Shown in pieces: positions 8,993-19,989 of a DNA stretch of 64,000 nucleotides. Numbering within the stretch: position 1 is the stretch's first letter; each line of letters starts with the position of its first letter. The position numbers were made by a program, and so were the translations under genes. This DNA is from Penicillus capitatus (taxonomy: Eukaryota > Chlorophyta). Under the pieces are notes generated by a model that was not told the origin of the DNA, did not search any database, and worked only from the letters and a program-made list of their open reading frames with translations. The stretch spans positions 930,001-994,000 of the forward strand of contig OZ287696.1 in assembly GCA_965649825.1 (NCBI GenBank). The letters run 5' to 3'.

Positions 8993-10167
8993 ATGGAGAC
9001 GCCTGTCCGTACGCCAATGTCGCCGCCATGGGAAGAAGATCTCGACAGAGAGCGCGTCTACAAAGCGACTTCTGCTCTTTGTCAGCACGTCCAAGAACAG
9101 AAAGAAAAATCACAAAACATCCTTGAAGACGATGCAGAGTGGATCTTCCTCGTAATCCTGAAAATATCACCTCTCGGGCTGAATGTGTCTGTATCAGTTT
9201 GTGCGCTATAAGTCGATTCCGGCCATCTTCCGAAAGTTCCCCGTTCAACTGTACTCTCCTCGAACTGCCACTAGAATGACATCTTATCTTCTACTTGTTC
9301 CTCAGGAAACTGTTCAAGTCCTTCTGGAATACGGAGGATTTTCGAATCTGCCTTATTATGCACGACAAGAATGCAGGTGCGTTTAACGCAGATGAATGCA
9401 ATAGTAAAGACGGTGGATAAAAGGAAGGAGAGTCAAGACGGCACGCGAACTCCTCATACCAGATCGTGTGACAGAAGTGCTGAGCGTTCAGGACATCCGA
9501 AGGCAATACGGCGATGACTCCTCGAAGAGAGAGCTGTGCAAATCGTATGATCTGTTTCTGCTGGAGAGATCTATACGAGATATCTCTAACGAGCTCCTCG
9601 GTGCCAATCTCCTGGCAGATCGACGTTCGCTGACGAAACGCTGCAGGTGGTCGTTTCGTGGAGATGAAGAAGGTTCCCGTGCTCGTTCATCTGACCCGTC
9701 ACCCCGAAGTGTGGATCAAATCGATCGAAGCCGAGAAAAGCAGGACACAGATGTTCTGTCACGTGCATCAGGAGAGGAGCATCAGGTACCTCTGCCCCCG
9801 TGATCATCTTTATGACGCGTTATAGTTTGACAGGGTTGGCAGGAGTTCGTTCACCGCGGAAGAGCTGACAGAGAATATATTCTCCGTCGTGCAGCAGATC
9901 GTTGAGCATCCGGAATTGGAGAACTGGCAGGACATCATGCAGCTTTACGTCTGTACAGGCAGAAGCGTCCGTTTGCCTGTCTATCAAACATTTCCCGATC
10001 CGCCGCAGATCGAAGAGGGGAAAGAGGAGGACAGATCGTCGCGATGGGGAAGAAAACGACACGCAAAGAGCCGACGATCACATCAGCTGACGAATCGTCT
10101 GATGGGAGCATTCGCAGCAACATATCCGCCTGAACCTTTGCCTGTCTCAAAGAACCCTGACAGCTAG
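8993..10167 (+). CDS. Ribosomal-L1-domain protein, RSL1D1/UTP30-like (297 aa)
   Basis: Six exons (8993-9151, 9198-9250, 9306-9376, 9463-9600, 9647-9785, 9834-10167) join in frame across introns of 46, 55, 86, 46 and 48 nt. The product shows the family order: a helical start with LEDDAEWIFL, the CLIMHDKNA strand, then RELCKSYDLFLLERSI, a GGRFVEMKKVPVLVHL segment and the SIRVG return strand before NIFSVVQQIVEH. RSL1D1/UTP30 proteins are nucleolar L1-fold proteins tied to pre-ribosome assembly. The start is the ATG just before the first conserved helix; an earlier ATG (8971) is out of frame. The C-terminal tail is basic. The end of the last exon is the least certain part, because another frame there (ATG 10044 onward) reads a plausible Lys/Ser-rich tail. 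Decayed copies lie at 42617-43205 and 53100-53300. Confidence 0.75.
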
Positions 10168-10612
10168 CTTAGATGCTGATTGAGTGCGTTTGTGTAACTC
10201 CAGTAGTCGTATTGGAGAGAGCTCTAGATTCATGATCGACTCCTCGCTGAACTCGAGAACGCGATATGAAGACTTCCAAGAATCGCTGCACAAGAGGTTG
10301 CCAGTTTCGACTCCGAAAGCAGAGGTCAATGAGGAAGACCCTCGGCATCAGCAATTTCATGACTTCATTATTGACTGCACTAGATCCGTGTCGACAAACC
10401 ACGTTGCCTCTCGTTTGCTTATCCCCCGAGCACACTTCGGAGACAGTCAGAACATTCACTTGAAACGTCTGAACTGGTGACGACTCTTTGGCGGCGTCGA
10501 AGGATGCACGGACACTCTTGCCTCACGCCTGACAACTTCGACGAGAGTATTCATCTTGTGACACGTGTCATTAAACGAAGGCAGTGTTTATTCGGTGTCC
10601 AAGTGTCAAAGG
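10168..10612. other. Spacer between RSL1D1-like and TMEM14 genes
   Basis: Open frames of about 96-98 codons occur on both strands with no recognisable family or splice structure. The last 60 bp (tcattaaacgaaggcagtgt to the ATG) are recognisable upstream of the TMEM14 relics at 43230 and 53310, so they probably belong to the TMEM14 5' region. Confidence 0.4.
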
Positions 10613-10972
10613 ATGTATGACTTTTGTTTTACGTATCCCTATGCGGTGCTTCTGGCGCTGGGAGGATTAATTGGCTACGCGACCAAAGGCAGCACCGGCT
10701 CACTCGGAGGCGGTGTCGGCTCAGGCGTCGTACTTTATCTCCTCGCGCATATCAGTCTGCGCTACTACCATGCCGGGAAGCTGTGGAAGACCGGAACATT
10801 CCTTTCCCTGGTGGTCTCGGTTGCGCTGACCGTGGTCATGGCTTTGCGCTACCAGGAAAGCGGGAAGCTGTTTCCTGCTGGGGTGTTCACAGTTCTCTGT
10901 GGATCGATGTCGCTGTTCTATGTCTGGTCCCTTTTCCTGGGACCTCAGCCAAAGAAGAAGACGAATAAATAG
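10613..10972 (+). CDS. TMEM14 family membrane protein (119 aa)
   Basis: A single-exon frame begins MYDFCFTYPYAVLLALGGL, the typical TMEM14/UPF0136 start, followed by IGYATKGSTGSLGGGVGSG and three further hydrophobic segments (about residues 33-50, 60-78 and 85-105). It ends with a basic tail. Length matches the family (about 105-120 aa). TMEM14 proteins are small four-helix proteins of mitochondrial or plastid membranes; TMEM14C is linked to porphyrin transport in animals and plant FAX proteins to fatty-acid export. The open frame extends 16 codons upstream without another ATG, so ATG 10613 is chosen. Decayed copies are at 43268-43475 and near 53355. Confidence 0.85.
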   Translation: MYDFCFTYPYAVLLALGGLIGYATKGSTGSLGGGVGSGVVLYLLAHISLRYYHAGKLWKTGTFLSLVVSVALTVVMALRYQESGKLFPAGVFTVLCGSMSLFYVWSLFLGPQPKKKTNK

Positions 10973-11766
10973 TGTTTCCTTTTTGTGGCATGGTGTGATG
11001 ACATCACATGTAAGAAACGGATTGAAAACACTGTCGACTTTATGCTCATCGATCGCGACGGTCACTCACTGTATAGCAGAGCATTCATCGTATCAGATCG
11101 CCACGGATTATGCAGAAGGAGTGGAGGTATGAGATAACACGAGGCACATCCCAAGGTAATGAAGCCGCGATGCATGGTCGTTGGCAGACGTGCGTTCTCG
11201 GTTAAACCGTTAGTTACCGAGCCCTGTTCACTCCAGCACCAGATCAAAGGGCAAGACAAAGTGTTCCGCAAGCGTCTTGCTTCAGCGAGTCTATCTACCC
11301 ATGCCGAGAGTTTCACACTTTTCGTGCGATCTTGGTTCATGGGGCTGAGATTGGGAACGTCGATGGACAGGCATTACAATAAGATTGATTGTTTTGTGAC
11401 TCGACATCGATTGCTCCACGCCTGAGCGTCACCACTGAGCCATCATCGAACTATAGCTCATATGTGAGATCAGGTGGCACATGTCCAGCTGAAGTGCTCT
11501 GGTGACAGACAGCCTGTGCCCAAGAGGAGGCCACGACATACTGCCAAGGATTGCGAAACAATGGACTGATGTCCACAATTATGCCAGATGGGGGGTCTTG
11601 TCCTGGAGCAGAGATCTAATGGGACTGTGATGGAGGCGAGCAGTGAGACGTATCAATGAATTCCTTCGCGCAACAAGTTTTGCCATTTTTGAGAGGATGA
11701 TGGACTGGAGGTGGCACCTCCTCGCACCGAACACCATTCCTTTGCGTCGCCAAACGACGATGCTAG
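10973..11766. other. Region between TMEM14 and ZC3HC1 3' ends
   Basis: No gene is recognised. The part from 11463 is the 3' flank of ZC3HC1 and is duplicated at 1161-1410. A plus-strand frame (11159-11425) and its minus-strand counterpart lack family resemblance. Confidence 0.4.
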
Positions 11767-12909
11767 TCAGAGAATGGCCTCGAGAGTCCTCTGCCACTGA
11801 GATCGATAGACACAGAAGATTCGGTGTTCCTCGAGAGGGTTCAGAATCGGACCCGATCGAACAGGGTCATTCAGAAAGGACAGTGAGCGATCGTCCGTTG
11901 AGGGAACGGAGAAGACTCTCTTCTTCTTTAAGCACTGCAATCCAAAGACGGGCTGAGAGCTGCTGTCGTCCAGTTCCAACGAAAACGACCGCTTCATATT
12001 CTTCTCTGCCTCGTTGCCAGACGATGGGACGGGAGTATCTGCGGCGCTCTCTGTGACATCCGATTCGTAGAAATGCTGAAAGAGGTCTTGCACTTCTCCC
12101 GTCTCTGCATCAACCACAACGTGCAGTCCCCGATCGATGTTCGTCTTTGCTGCCTCTCTGAACTCCTCGATCGGCACTTCTGCGGCAGACTGGAACCCCC
12201 ACAGTCCAAACGAGGCCGTGCATCTGAGACAATGCAGGACACACTGACGCGACAGGCAATATCCCCTTGCTTCCGGGCGTAGCATCGTCTTCCCCTGGAC
12301 GAGGCTCTCTGGCATCGACGTGACATTGTGTCCTAGGGGATAGTCCAGCACCTTCATTTCCCAGCCCAGCAGCGCGAGGATAGTGAGGACATGACCACGT
12401 CTTTGCCAAGCATCGGACGTTGCGCTTGGCGCGGACGTTTCCACTTCTGTCTGCAGTCTCTCTTGAAGCCGCCGGAGCTTTGACGCCATTTCCGTATCCA
12501 ACTCTGGCATAAGGAAGTTAAGCTTTGGCAGATCCCATACGGTGCTGAGTCTGGTGAACCGCGTTGCCACATCGCTATAGAGGCGTTGGGGATCGTCGAA
12601 TCGGAGACTTCGAAATTCTGCCGGGCATTGGTGTTCACACCAGATGCACTCGGCGTCGTGCTCCCACTCCAGATTCTGCAAAAATTGTGTGACCGTTTCT
12701 TCGGACTCAAGTTCGAGGACGTCTTTGGACGATGTGTACTGCAAAGTGGCCTTGCAGGTGTGACACTCCAGTCTGTCCAACCCCACATTTGACCAGCCGA
12801 AGCTGGCACAGATCTCTGGCGCCACGGCCGATGGTTTGGCAAACCAGGTGTCGACACGATACGTGCTGAGCCTCTCGATGAAGCTCTCTTCGTCAGCGAC
12901 GATCGACAT
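11767..12909 (-). CDS. ZC3HC1/NIPA-like C3HC zinc-finger protein (380 aa)
   Basis: The single-exon product starts MSIVADEESFIERL and shows the zf-C3HC signature: RLSTYRVDTWFAKP, APEICASFGWSN, CHTC and then HDAECIWC. A second Rsm1-type half follows with CLRCTASFGLWGF. ZC3HC1 (NIPA) in animals and Rsm1/Pml39 in yeast are nuclear-basket or nuclear-envelope proteins. The start is the first in-frame ATG before the zinc-finger domain. It lies 105 bp from the divergent CAF-1 gene, so the two probably share a promoter. The C-terminal tail is duplicated as a relic at 1161-1650. Confidence 0.8.
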   Translation of the reverse strand: MSIVADEESFIERLSTYRVDTWFAKPSAVAPEICASFGWSNVGLDRLECHTCKATLQYTSSKDVLELESEETVTQFLQNLEWEHDAECIWCEHQCPAEFRSLRFDDPQRLYSDVATRFTRLSTVWDLPKLNFLMPELDTEMASKLRRLQERLQTEVETSAPSATSDAWQRRGHVLTILALLGWEMKVLDYPLGHNVTSMPESLVQGKTMLRPEARGYCLSRQCVLHCLRCTASFGLWGFQSAAEVPIEEFREAAKTNIDRGLHVVVDAETGEVQDLFQHFYESDVTESAADTPVPSSGNEAEKNMKRSFSLELDDSSSQPVFGLQCLKKKRVFSVPSTDDRSLSFLNDPVRSGPILNPLEEHRIFCVYRSQWQRTLEAIL

Positions 12910-13014
12910 GTCGTACAGACCACGGCACAAACACACACCTGAATGACGCCACATCTGTTTGTTCGTTCGGGGCGTTCGCCCGTCTGTACGTTCGACTCCT
13001 GCACTTCCAGCGTT

Positions 13015-15151
13015 ATGACGTCGATACGCAATGGCGGTGACGATGACGACAATGTCACGCAACTGATAGCTCCACGTCGACCGTGGATCCAACAGCAGAT
13101 CGAGGCGCTGCATGATGCCTTTCGAGAAGAACAGCCGCTATGTACTCTTCCAGCTTCTCCAGAGGGTCCAGCCAAACCCGAAGGCGTCCAAACGCGCAAA
13201 TGGGTAAGACACCTCGGACGTCAACCCGCTTTGAACGCACGTCAGATTGGGCGGTACGTCGAAGGACAACAACTGCCACTGACGAAGCTGACAGAGGCGC
13301 TGACGAATGCTCTCTCCCACAGCGAAGGGGCCGGTTCGATCGATCTGAAGATTATCGTTTGCGACATCGCCACACGAAAGTACTATGGGCCCAAAGGTGT
13401 GCTTTCGATATCTCCCCTGATGCGATAACGCAAGGTGGGAGGTCGGCGACAGGGAAAGAAGATACAGATTTTGCCTCGTTTGATGATGTGACGCGCGGGC
13501 CGTTTTGGTTCTGGGAACTCCGATCTCTATCGATGTTGCCAGACGACTTGAGAGGACTGGCCTCACGGACGCGCCAGAAACACAAACAGGTTAGCGCATA
13601 CCAGAGAACTGAATGCGTTAACTGAGCAAGCGAGCGAGATGTATGCAGATGCAAGAGAGGCTAGAGGCATTGCTGGCTGCCAACCGACTATGCGAGCTTG
13701 AACAGGGCTCGAAAGCAAAACGAACGACAGCGTGGCACGCGCGTGTACAGAAGGCTATTGAGAAGCTGGAACGTGTTCCCGGTCTGCAGGCAATCAACGA
13801 AAAGTTCAGCGATCTCGAAGATGAAGAGGCCGTTCAACACGTCATCGATGTCGTGCCTGACGTCTGTCGATCGGTTTCTGTGAATGTAGGTGGGCAAACG
13901 CGTGAAGCGTGAAGTCGCATCAACGGAGACGCCGTCCGCGACAAAGGAGGCAAAGGGAGATGTCAGATGGACAACTGTCGTGTCTGCATCTGGGTCCAGC
14001 TGTGGATCGGCCAAGATCGTCAAGAGTGGCCAGCGTATGCTGAAAGTAACGGGAGTGGTTGTTCCTTTATCTGCTCTTGACAGATCACTCGAGCAGGATT
14101 TCTTCCGGACGCCGTTAAAAGAGACGCTGTCAGAAAAGCAAGAAGAGCCAGAGGGCTTCTCCGTGGCTGGCAAGATCGTGATGGCCTGTCCCGACAACAA
14201 GAAGTCCGTGACACATCACTCTTGCAGAATGATGAGCTGTCTCTATTAGACTGTTCTTCGAGAGAGGCGATGTTGGCAGTTTGGATGCCCAGATCTCGGC
14301 CTCTGGAGGTGCCGAGCAGGTGCAGTCTGAATTTCTAAGTCGCTGTCAGACGATTGGCTCTGCCGCAGAGAGACACAGGTTTCTTATCTATGGTATGGCA
14401 CAGAACGTGCGTACAGATTGTTTTCTACATGGTTTGCTGTGTCAGGTGCGCCAGCGACGTGGGCACGTCGGCCGAACTATACGTTGAGTTACGAAACAGA
14501 ATGCGAGAAGCTTTACGGATCTGAATGGCGCTGTCTCGACATATCGCCCGTGCGAATGAAGTACCTATGGTTCAGTTCCGACTCTGATTGTCCACCCTAC
14601 TTTGGCCCCCTTGCAAAAATGGAAGGACTGCATCCACGCAATCCCTTCTTTCAAGCTCCATCTCTCGACTACGATCACCTCTTCGACGAAGGATGGGAAG
14701 AGGAACCGGATGGCGAAAGCCTTTCTGTTCGTCTTAACCGCCGCCGCCATCGTGAGCAGACGGTTTTGTTGTGCAGGCGGAAGAGGACGACGACGATGAT
14801 AAGTGTCCACTAAGCGATGAAGACGAAGCCTTCATTGTGGAAGATGGATATCTCTCGGAGGACGAAGGCAACGTGGGAGAGGTAGAAACGGACGAGGCAT
14901 GGTCCGATTCTGGAAACGATCCCACTGCTGAGGAGGGAGTGCACGAGGCAAAGGCAGAAGGGGCAGTCGTCTCGCAAATCGAGGCACGCATGCGTCACGC
15001 TCTCAAGTGCGGAAAGCCTGTGATCTTCACAGAGCTCGATGTTACGGCGCCCACCAACAAAGACTGGATCAAGGGAGATGCCACAATGCTTAAAACACTC
15101 AAGTCCATTCCTCTGACGACACAGAAGATAACGCTCGGCAAGAAAGCGTAA
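13015..15151 (+). CDS. CAF-1 large subunit, FAS1/CHAF1A-like (593 aa)
   Basis: Eight exons are read: 13015-13203, 13246-13396, 13453-13589, 13649-13831, 13890-14203, 14250-14410, 14455-14726 and 14777-15151. Introns are 35-59 nt and the joined frame is exact. The N-terminal module (about residues 63-160: LTKLTEALTNAL, DIATRKYYGPK, PFWFWELRSLSMLPDDLRG) resembles the module near the N-terminus of plant FAS1. The CAF-1 core follows: MKYLWFSSDSDCPPYFG, RNPFF, LDYDHLFDEGWEEEPDGESL, an Asp run and DGYLSEDEGN. CAF-1 deposits H3-H4 behind replication forks, and this subunit carries the PCNA and histone contacts. The exon 6/7 acceptor is ambiguous (14445 or 14454, same frame), and the exon 4/5 junction is the second least certain. 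Confidence 0.75.
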
Positions 15152-15169
15152 GAGGAAAGCGTCTGGGCA

Positions 15170-15685
15170 ATGCATCGTCGCAGTTCTCTGTTGTGCATCC
15201 CGTCGGCGAGATCTGATCTTGAGTGGATACCGTTCGCATCTTCTGCGCTTTCTGTGACAGTCGTTGTGTCTCCCTGCGTCGTTGTGCCCCTCACGTTTGA
15301 CCTATATGCTCCGATTACGGGAGAGATATGTAAGAAGGAAGATGAGAGACGCCATGAACAGTCATCGGATACTGTGTCGATCGCGCACGGCACATCCCTT
15401 GCTTCGGCCGATTCGATTTCTCATCCTATCGAGCTTAACCCTCTCTCCTATCGTTTCTATGCAACCATATCCGTGCGTTCGTTCGTGCTCGATCATTTCA
15501 ATCCTCTTCAGAATCTTACATACATCCACGTCTCGTGTGAACCCCGTTCCCAGACAAAAACTGTACGACATTGCATCGGACAGGCACAAATCGAGTATGT
15601 ACAGCAATTGGCAAACGAAAAGATGGATCTCAAAATCGTGAAACGCAACATGCAAATCGAGACGCCCCTGATGAAGGATATCTAA
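15170..15685 (+). CDS. Hypothetical open frame (171 aa), doubtful
   Basis: An ATG-started frame lies 18 bp after the CAF-1 stop. Its C-terminal part (GQAQIEYVQQLANEKMDLKI) has the pattern of an amphipathic helix, but the rest lacks family resemblance. Its last four bases overlap the end of the minus-strand gene 15682-15967. It may be coding, part of the CAF-1 3' region, or chance. No function is proposed. Confidence 0.2.
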   Translation: MHRRSSLLCIPSARSDLEWIPFASSALSVTVVVSPCVVVPLTFDLYAPITGEICKKEDERRHEQSSDTVSIAHGTSLASADSISHPIELNPLSYRFYATISVRSFVLDHFNPLQNLTYIHVSCEPRSQTKTVRHCIGQAQIEYVQQLANEKMDLKIVKRNMQIETPLMKDI

Positions 15686-15967
15686 TGCGCGCTCTCCGTC
15701 GTTGCCTTCATGCTTGAACTCATACAGACAGGATCGACCACCTACAGGTGAACGACCACACGCTCAGCAACAAAGACAAAACGTATGACACTTCGATTTG
15801 CTTACGCGAGCATTAGAATGTCGGAAATGCTCCAACGATTCTTCATATGAACGGCGCCTCTCCTCAGGTGACGATACATAGATGGCGTCCGCGACGTCTT
15901 CCGAACACGCGCTCTTCGTGCGACGCAAAACGCGTATCGGTGTCCTTTGGGTTTCCGTTTTCTCCAT
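15682..15967 (-). CDS. Small SUZ-like protein (73 aa), tentative
   Basis: Two exons, 15967-15806 and 15741-15682, join across a 64-nt intron with a GTAAGC donor and tacaggtgaac-type branch and acceptor surroundings. The product starts MEKTETQRTPIRVLRRTKS and contains SPEERRRSYEESLEHFRHS. A basic PIRVLRR core followed by an EER..YEE..  helix resembles the SUZ domain of RNA-associated proteins (I.ILKRP then EERE..Y..AR). The similarity is short and inferred by eye. The gene is small, its exon 2 has little character, and a longer model is possible. Confidence 0.4.
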
Positions 15968-16231
15968 AAGGCTCTTTTAGACAATGATTATGACGTCAGC
16001 TGTTCTCATCATCACATCATCATTCCAGCAGCGCGGAGCTGGTGTCTGTCCCTACTGAACGCAAAATTGCATCGCTTAACCGTCCCGTTGCATCAGTCTA
16101 GAACATCCATAGTGTTCGAAGGTTTGCTTCATCTTGAGGTCTTTGCTCTTTGACCCGATTTGCGAAGCGTCCGTCGCTCGTTTCTTCCCTGTTTGCCGTT
16201 CGTCCGGCTTGTATTTTTGGAAATTAACAAC

Positions 16232-18011
16232 ATGAATGTCTTTACAAGTCTACGAAGTTTTTCGACCAAGCCGACTTTTGGTGGTCGGCCGGATACGACC
16301 TATACTGTTGCGAGTAAGCCCAAGTCAATGCACAGGGCAAAGAGATCTCGCATTGGGCGTACCCTCCTCTTTCAAATGCTTATTTCCGGCTCGATGGGTC
16401 ATTCCGCCTCGGCTGCCGCTCGGCGCAACGACGTGGTCACACGAAGCGCTGTGGTCTACGAGGAGGAGCAGTCTCCCACGGTGAGGTCGCCACTACTCAA
16501 CGGTGTCGCGGACGACTGGTCAGCGGAGCCAACTTCCCGCGACTGGGATGGACGCGAACTCGACGGCAGTTCACAAAGTAGGACCGTGTATGTATAGAGA
16601 CACGAGATATGAAATCTTCTGCAGATCTGACGGCCATTGCGGGATTGCTTGCGGTAGCTGGTGCTGGATTTTTTGCAACTCGTGCCGTCGGTACGCTTTT
16701 CAACCACCGCTCAGATTTGGCCCGCATTGTCCCCCATCCGGTATCTTTCTCTGCCACACCTTCCACAGCAGATGCTTCGACGCCACGAAGCTCCATCTCA
16801 TCTGATGATCATCTTCGGTCCCGTCCTCTATCACCGGGCTCGGTGGAATTCGTCCGTGCGCATCAAGATCGAGGTACTTCACCAATTCCGCACGAAAGAG
16901 GCATAGATCGCTCTACGTCCATGGGAAGCCTTGCGACTGTCAGTTCCGTGCACGAAAGCGGCAGACATCTTTCGGAAGTGGATGATGATGCCTTATCGGT
17001 AACGAGTGCGGCAGATGGTATTGATGTGGCATCGACGATCAGTTCGTCGGAGATGTCGGAAACGGGCAGTGTTGATATGATGGGAGACATGTACGCGACA
17101 AACAGAGAACTGCCGGCGGACATGCCGAGATTCCGATCACTATCGCCGGAAATGATACAGAAACTGCCACATGAACTTACGGTTGGTACACTTAGAGAAA
17201 GAGCACAGCTCGCCATGAAGGCAGCAAATACAGCAACAGAAGCAGCTCAAAGGTGAAACGACAGGTGTGTATTGCAGTGGCGAGCAACGGTGTCTCTTCT
17301 GCAGGGCTTCGGCGTTTTCTGCTGCTGCCTCGACGGCTTCGGCCACAGCTGCCAAGGCTTCCAGTAGAGCAATGTCGGCTGCAACTCTGGCGCATATTGC
17401 ACTTGAATCTGGAAATGTTGACCAAATGACAACGGTAGGTCGATCGATGAATGCACGCACGCACGGACGCTATATGTTTGTGACCCTTCTAGGCTCAGAC
17501 AGAGGCATGGAAGGCTGTACAGTTAGCTGCAGAAGCGGAGAGTCGAGCTGCTGAAGCTGCCGCACTGGCGACGGCTTACGAAGATCTGTCCGAGCAGCAA
17601 GCCAACGTTGCACGTGAACTATCTCGTCCACCCCCTGGGAATTTTCTCAAGACCATCACGATGCCGATCGTCACGTTCTTTCACCCACTCACGGCTGCAG
17701 TTGTCGGTGTGACATCGGCGATCTCCCAATGGCTGATGGGTATCTGGACATACTTCGCCTCGGGAACGTGCTGGCATCAGATCTGCTCTCTGTGTCGCAG
17801 TTGTGTTGCATACGTTTCAGGACTCTTCCTTTCTGTGGTGACCAGTATAAAGAACACGGCTTTGTACATTTTCCAAAAGATCACGGATTTCTGTGCCTTT
17901 GTCGGGAATGGTGTGAAGCACGGGTTCGATTCTTGCTTACGTTTTTTCAAAGTGCTTTACACCAGGATTTTTCACCCAAAGGGGTCTATAGGGGGAGATG
18001 CAGCTGCCTAG
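16232..18011 (+). CDS. Novel four-exon protein, possibly mitochondrial membrane (540 aa)
   Basis: Exons 16232-16577, 16625-17252, 17305-17434 and 17493-18011 join in frame over introns of 47, 52 and 58 nt. The N-terminus (MNVFTSLRSFSTKP) looks like a mitochondrial targeting peptide. A hydrophobic stretch follows near residue 120 (AIAGLLAVAGAGFFATRAVG), then a Ser/Asp-rich region, then an Ala-rich helical region (ASAFSAAASTASATAAKASS and AEAESRAAEAAALA). The C-terminal third is hydrophobic and Cys/Phe-rich (FFHPLTAAVVGVTSAISQWL and following), probably with several membrane segments. I recognise no family. Function is not proposed. Confidence 0.65.
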
Positions 18012-18845
18012 TCTATTCCCCCTATGAACAACTGACTACACACAAGCTGAGGTTTTGCTCTGAAAGACTCAAAAAACAACACAACGAGAGGGAGGGGGTC
18101 GCGGGAGTGATGTCAGCTTTTCGTTTAGCGCTTCAGGAGGTCCACATATCTGACTAGAATTCGACGCAGATTGGGGCTCTAATTACATACATGCATCCTC
18201 TTTCTATTACGTTGTCGGTACAGAGCGTAAGTTGCGAGGCCCTCTGTTTGCGTTTCTCTTTTCCTATGATTTGGTTTGTAACATCGATATCAATCAATAA
18301 GCACTGAAAAAGAATTTAGTGCTCGGACACTCTCGTTCAGACATTCGCTTCTTGGCAAAATCCCATGTGAGGACGATGCTTACCTGATGCTGTTGCGTCT
18401 TTCTATTCCTACTTTGTTGGGAGCGTGCATTCCGACGGGATGCCATTCCAATTCCCATTCCCATTCCCATTCGTCATTTGTCATTATTCCAGCGCAGCGC
18501 TTGATAACCCTCTCTCCTGTGCGGACGGAATCAACGGACCTGACCTGAGAACGCATGCTCGCAATGACTGTTTCCTGAAGTTGTGGTGGGTAGTGGAGTC
18601 ATCATGAATGGACTTCAATCAATGAAGAAGTTTCTGTCTGGTTGTCTGTTTATCTATCTATCTGTCTTTCTGTGTGTTCATTATCACTCTCGCTATTCGA
18701 TGACGCGTTCATCAACCATCGACCGACGCGATGCGACAGGCGACAGGCGACAACGCGCTCGTTCTTTGTCTTCAGACCCGTCTCGAATTCATTTCATCGT
18801 CTGGAAGGAACGTGATTCTTAAAGAAGAAAGCAGAAGACGACGTT
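18012..18845. other. Intergenic region with simple repeats
   Basis: A hexamer repeat based on attccc lies at about 18447-18475, and a gtctatctatctatctgtct tract near 18643-18665. No gene is recognised. The sequence just before 18846 is probably the 5' region of the next gene. Confidence 0.5.
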
Positions 18846-19505
18846 ATGGACGTCGTTGTCGTCTCCAAAGAAGAGCAGTACGTTTTGCTTGAAGCTCCTT
18901 GTCCGGTAGAAGTAAACACCGAGCGAAAAGAAAAACCGTCTTGCGTTTGGAGCAGTGGCTCTGAAACGAGTTCGTCTCTCTTCGGTACGGTCGTCATCGA
19001 GAGTACCGACCCTTCCTCAGCAGAGACGCCCTCGGCCACTGCACACGACGCTTCGTTACTCGCCGATGTCCATCACGGAGTCCAAGAGTACGTATCTGGT
19101 GCCTTGGATACACTGGAGAGGCGATTAGAAGTGGTGCTGGATTCCATTTCGGATGAGCTGACGTCCGAAGTCATACGAGAAAGGCAGCATCTGCTTCTGA
19201 TGCAAGAAAAAGTGGATATGCAGGGGCAGACACTGCAACGCGAGTTTACGGAGCTCAATAAAAAGATGACGCAAGAGAGTACCCTTCGATCGATGGTACA
19301 GCAGAAGTACAGAGAACAGAACGATGCATTGGGTGCCTCCTTGCAGTCGATCTCCAAAGAAATTGCCGAATTAAAACGCGTCGTCAATCGACTCGAAACA
19401 CCCTGGATGTACAGAGCGCTCCACAACATGCTCTTCCTTTTTCAACAGTGTTCAGGGAATACATGTTCGTATCAGAGACTTCAGAGTGGAGACGGAGAGG
19501 TTTAG
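18846..19505 (+). CDS. Coiled-coil protein, hypothetical (219 aa)
   Basis: A single exon starts MDVVVVSKEEQYVLLEAPCP. After an acidic, Ser-rich region (about 30-75), residues 80-190 are highly helical with heptad character (YVSGALDTLERRLEVVLDSI, EVIRERQHLLLMQEKVD, ISKEIAELKRVVNRLE). A short hydrophobic patch near the C-terminus (ALHNMLFLFQQC) could anchor it to a membrane or a partner. No family is recognised. The absence of introns is unusual next to its neighbours. Confidence 0.6.
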   Translation: MDVVVVSKEEQYVLLEAPCPVEVNTERKEKPSCVWSSGSETSSSLFGTVVIESTDPSSAETPSATAHDASLLADVHHGVQEYVSGALDTLERRLEVVLDSISDELTSEVIRERQHLLLMQEKVDMQGQTLQREFTELNKKMTQESTLRSMVQQKYREQNDALGASLQSISKEIAELKRVVNRLETPWMYRALHNMLFLFQQCSGNTCSYQRLQSGDGEV

Positions 19506-19654
19506 TTCGTCACGTGCATAAACGGTGCGGGTATCCGAGTTGGGTTGTCCGTTCATGACTTGTGTACGATGCATAGTTTGTATGAAACGGTCGTGATACA
19601 GGCGGTAGGGCGGATGGTGGAAGTGACGCCTGTTAGTTTCGCTGTTTTCAAGAT

Positions 19655-19878
19655 TCAGCTGTGTCCAATAATGCCAGCAACAATTTTGTTGCCCGTGCTG
19701 ATCTTCTTGAACTTGTGTGCAATAACAACACTTGTTCCCACAGCGCCAAGTCGTCATCACTCTCGACGTCGCGTCACCCGATTGCCTTTCTGCTGATCGT
19801 GTCCAATGCTTCCTCCCCCATTGCCGTCCCATCCATCCCGCGTATACTGCCGATCCATGATGGGACGAGCGTGTTCAT
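19655..19878 (-). CDS. Very small hypothetical protein (58 aa)
   Basis: Exons 19878-19778 and 19730-19655 join over a 47-nt intron, the modal intron length of this window, to give MNTLVPSWIGSIRGMDGTAM followed by a region ending KKISTGNKIVAGIIGHS. It lies head to head with AOX, with 111 bp between the starts. The family is unknown. It is supported mainly by splice geometry and the divergent-pair pattern, so it could be spurious. Confidence 0.35.
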
Positions 19879-19989
19879 CCTGTTCTTCGTGACTTCATCA
19901 CACCGTGTATTTGTTTGTCGACCTGACGATACCACCGTGTATTTATTTGTCGACTTTACGATCGCAACGCGTATTTGTCCACCTTTACG

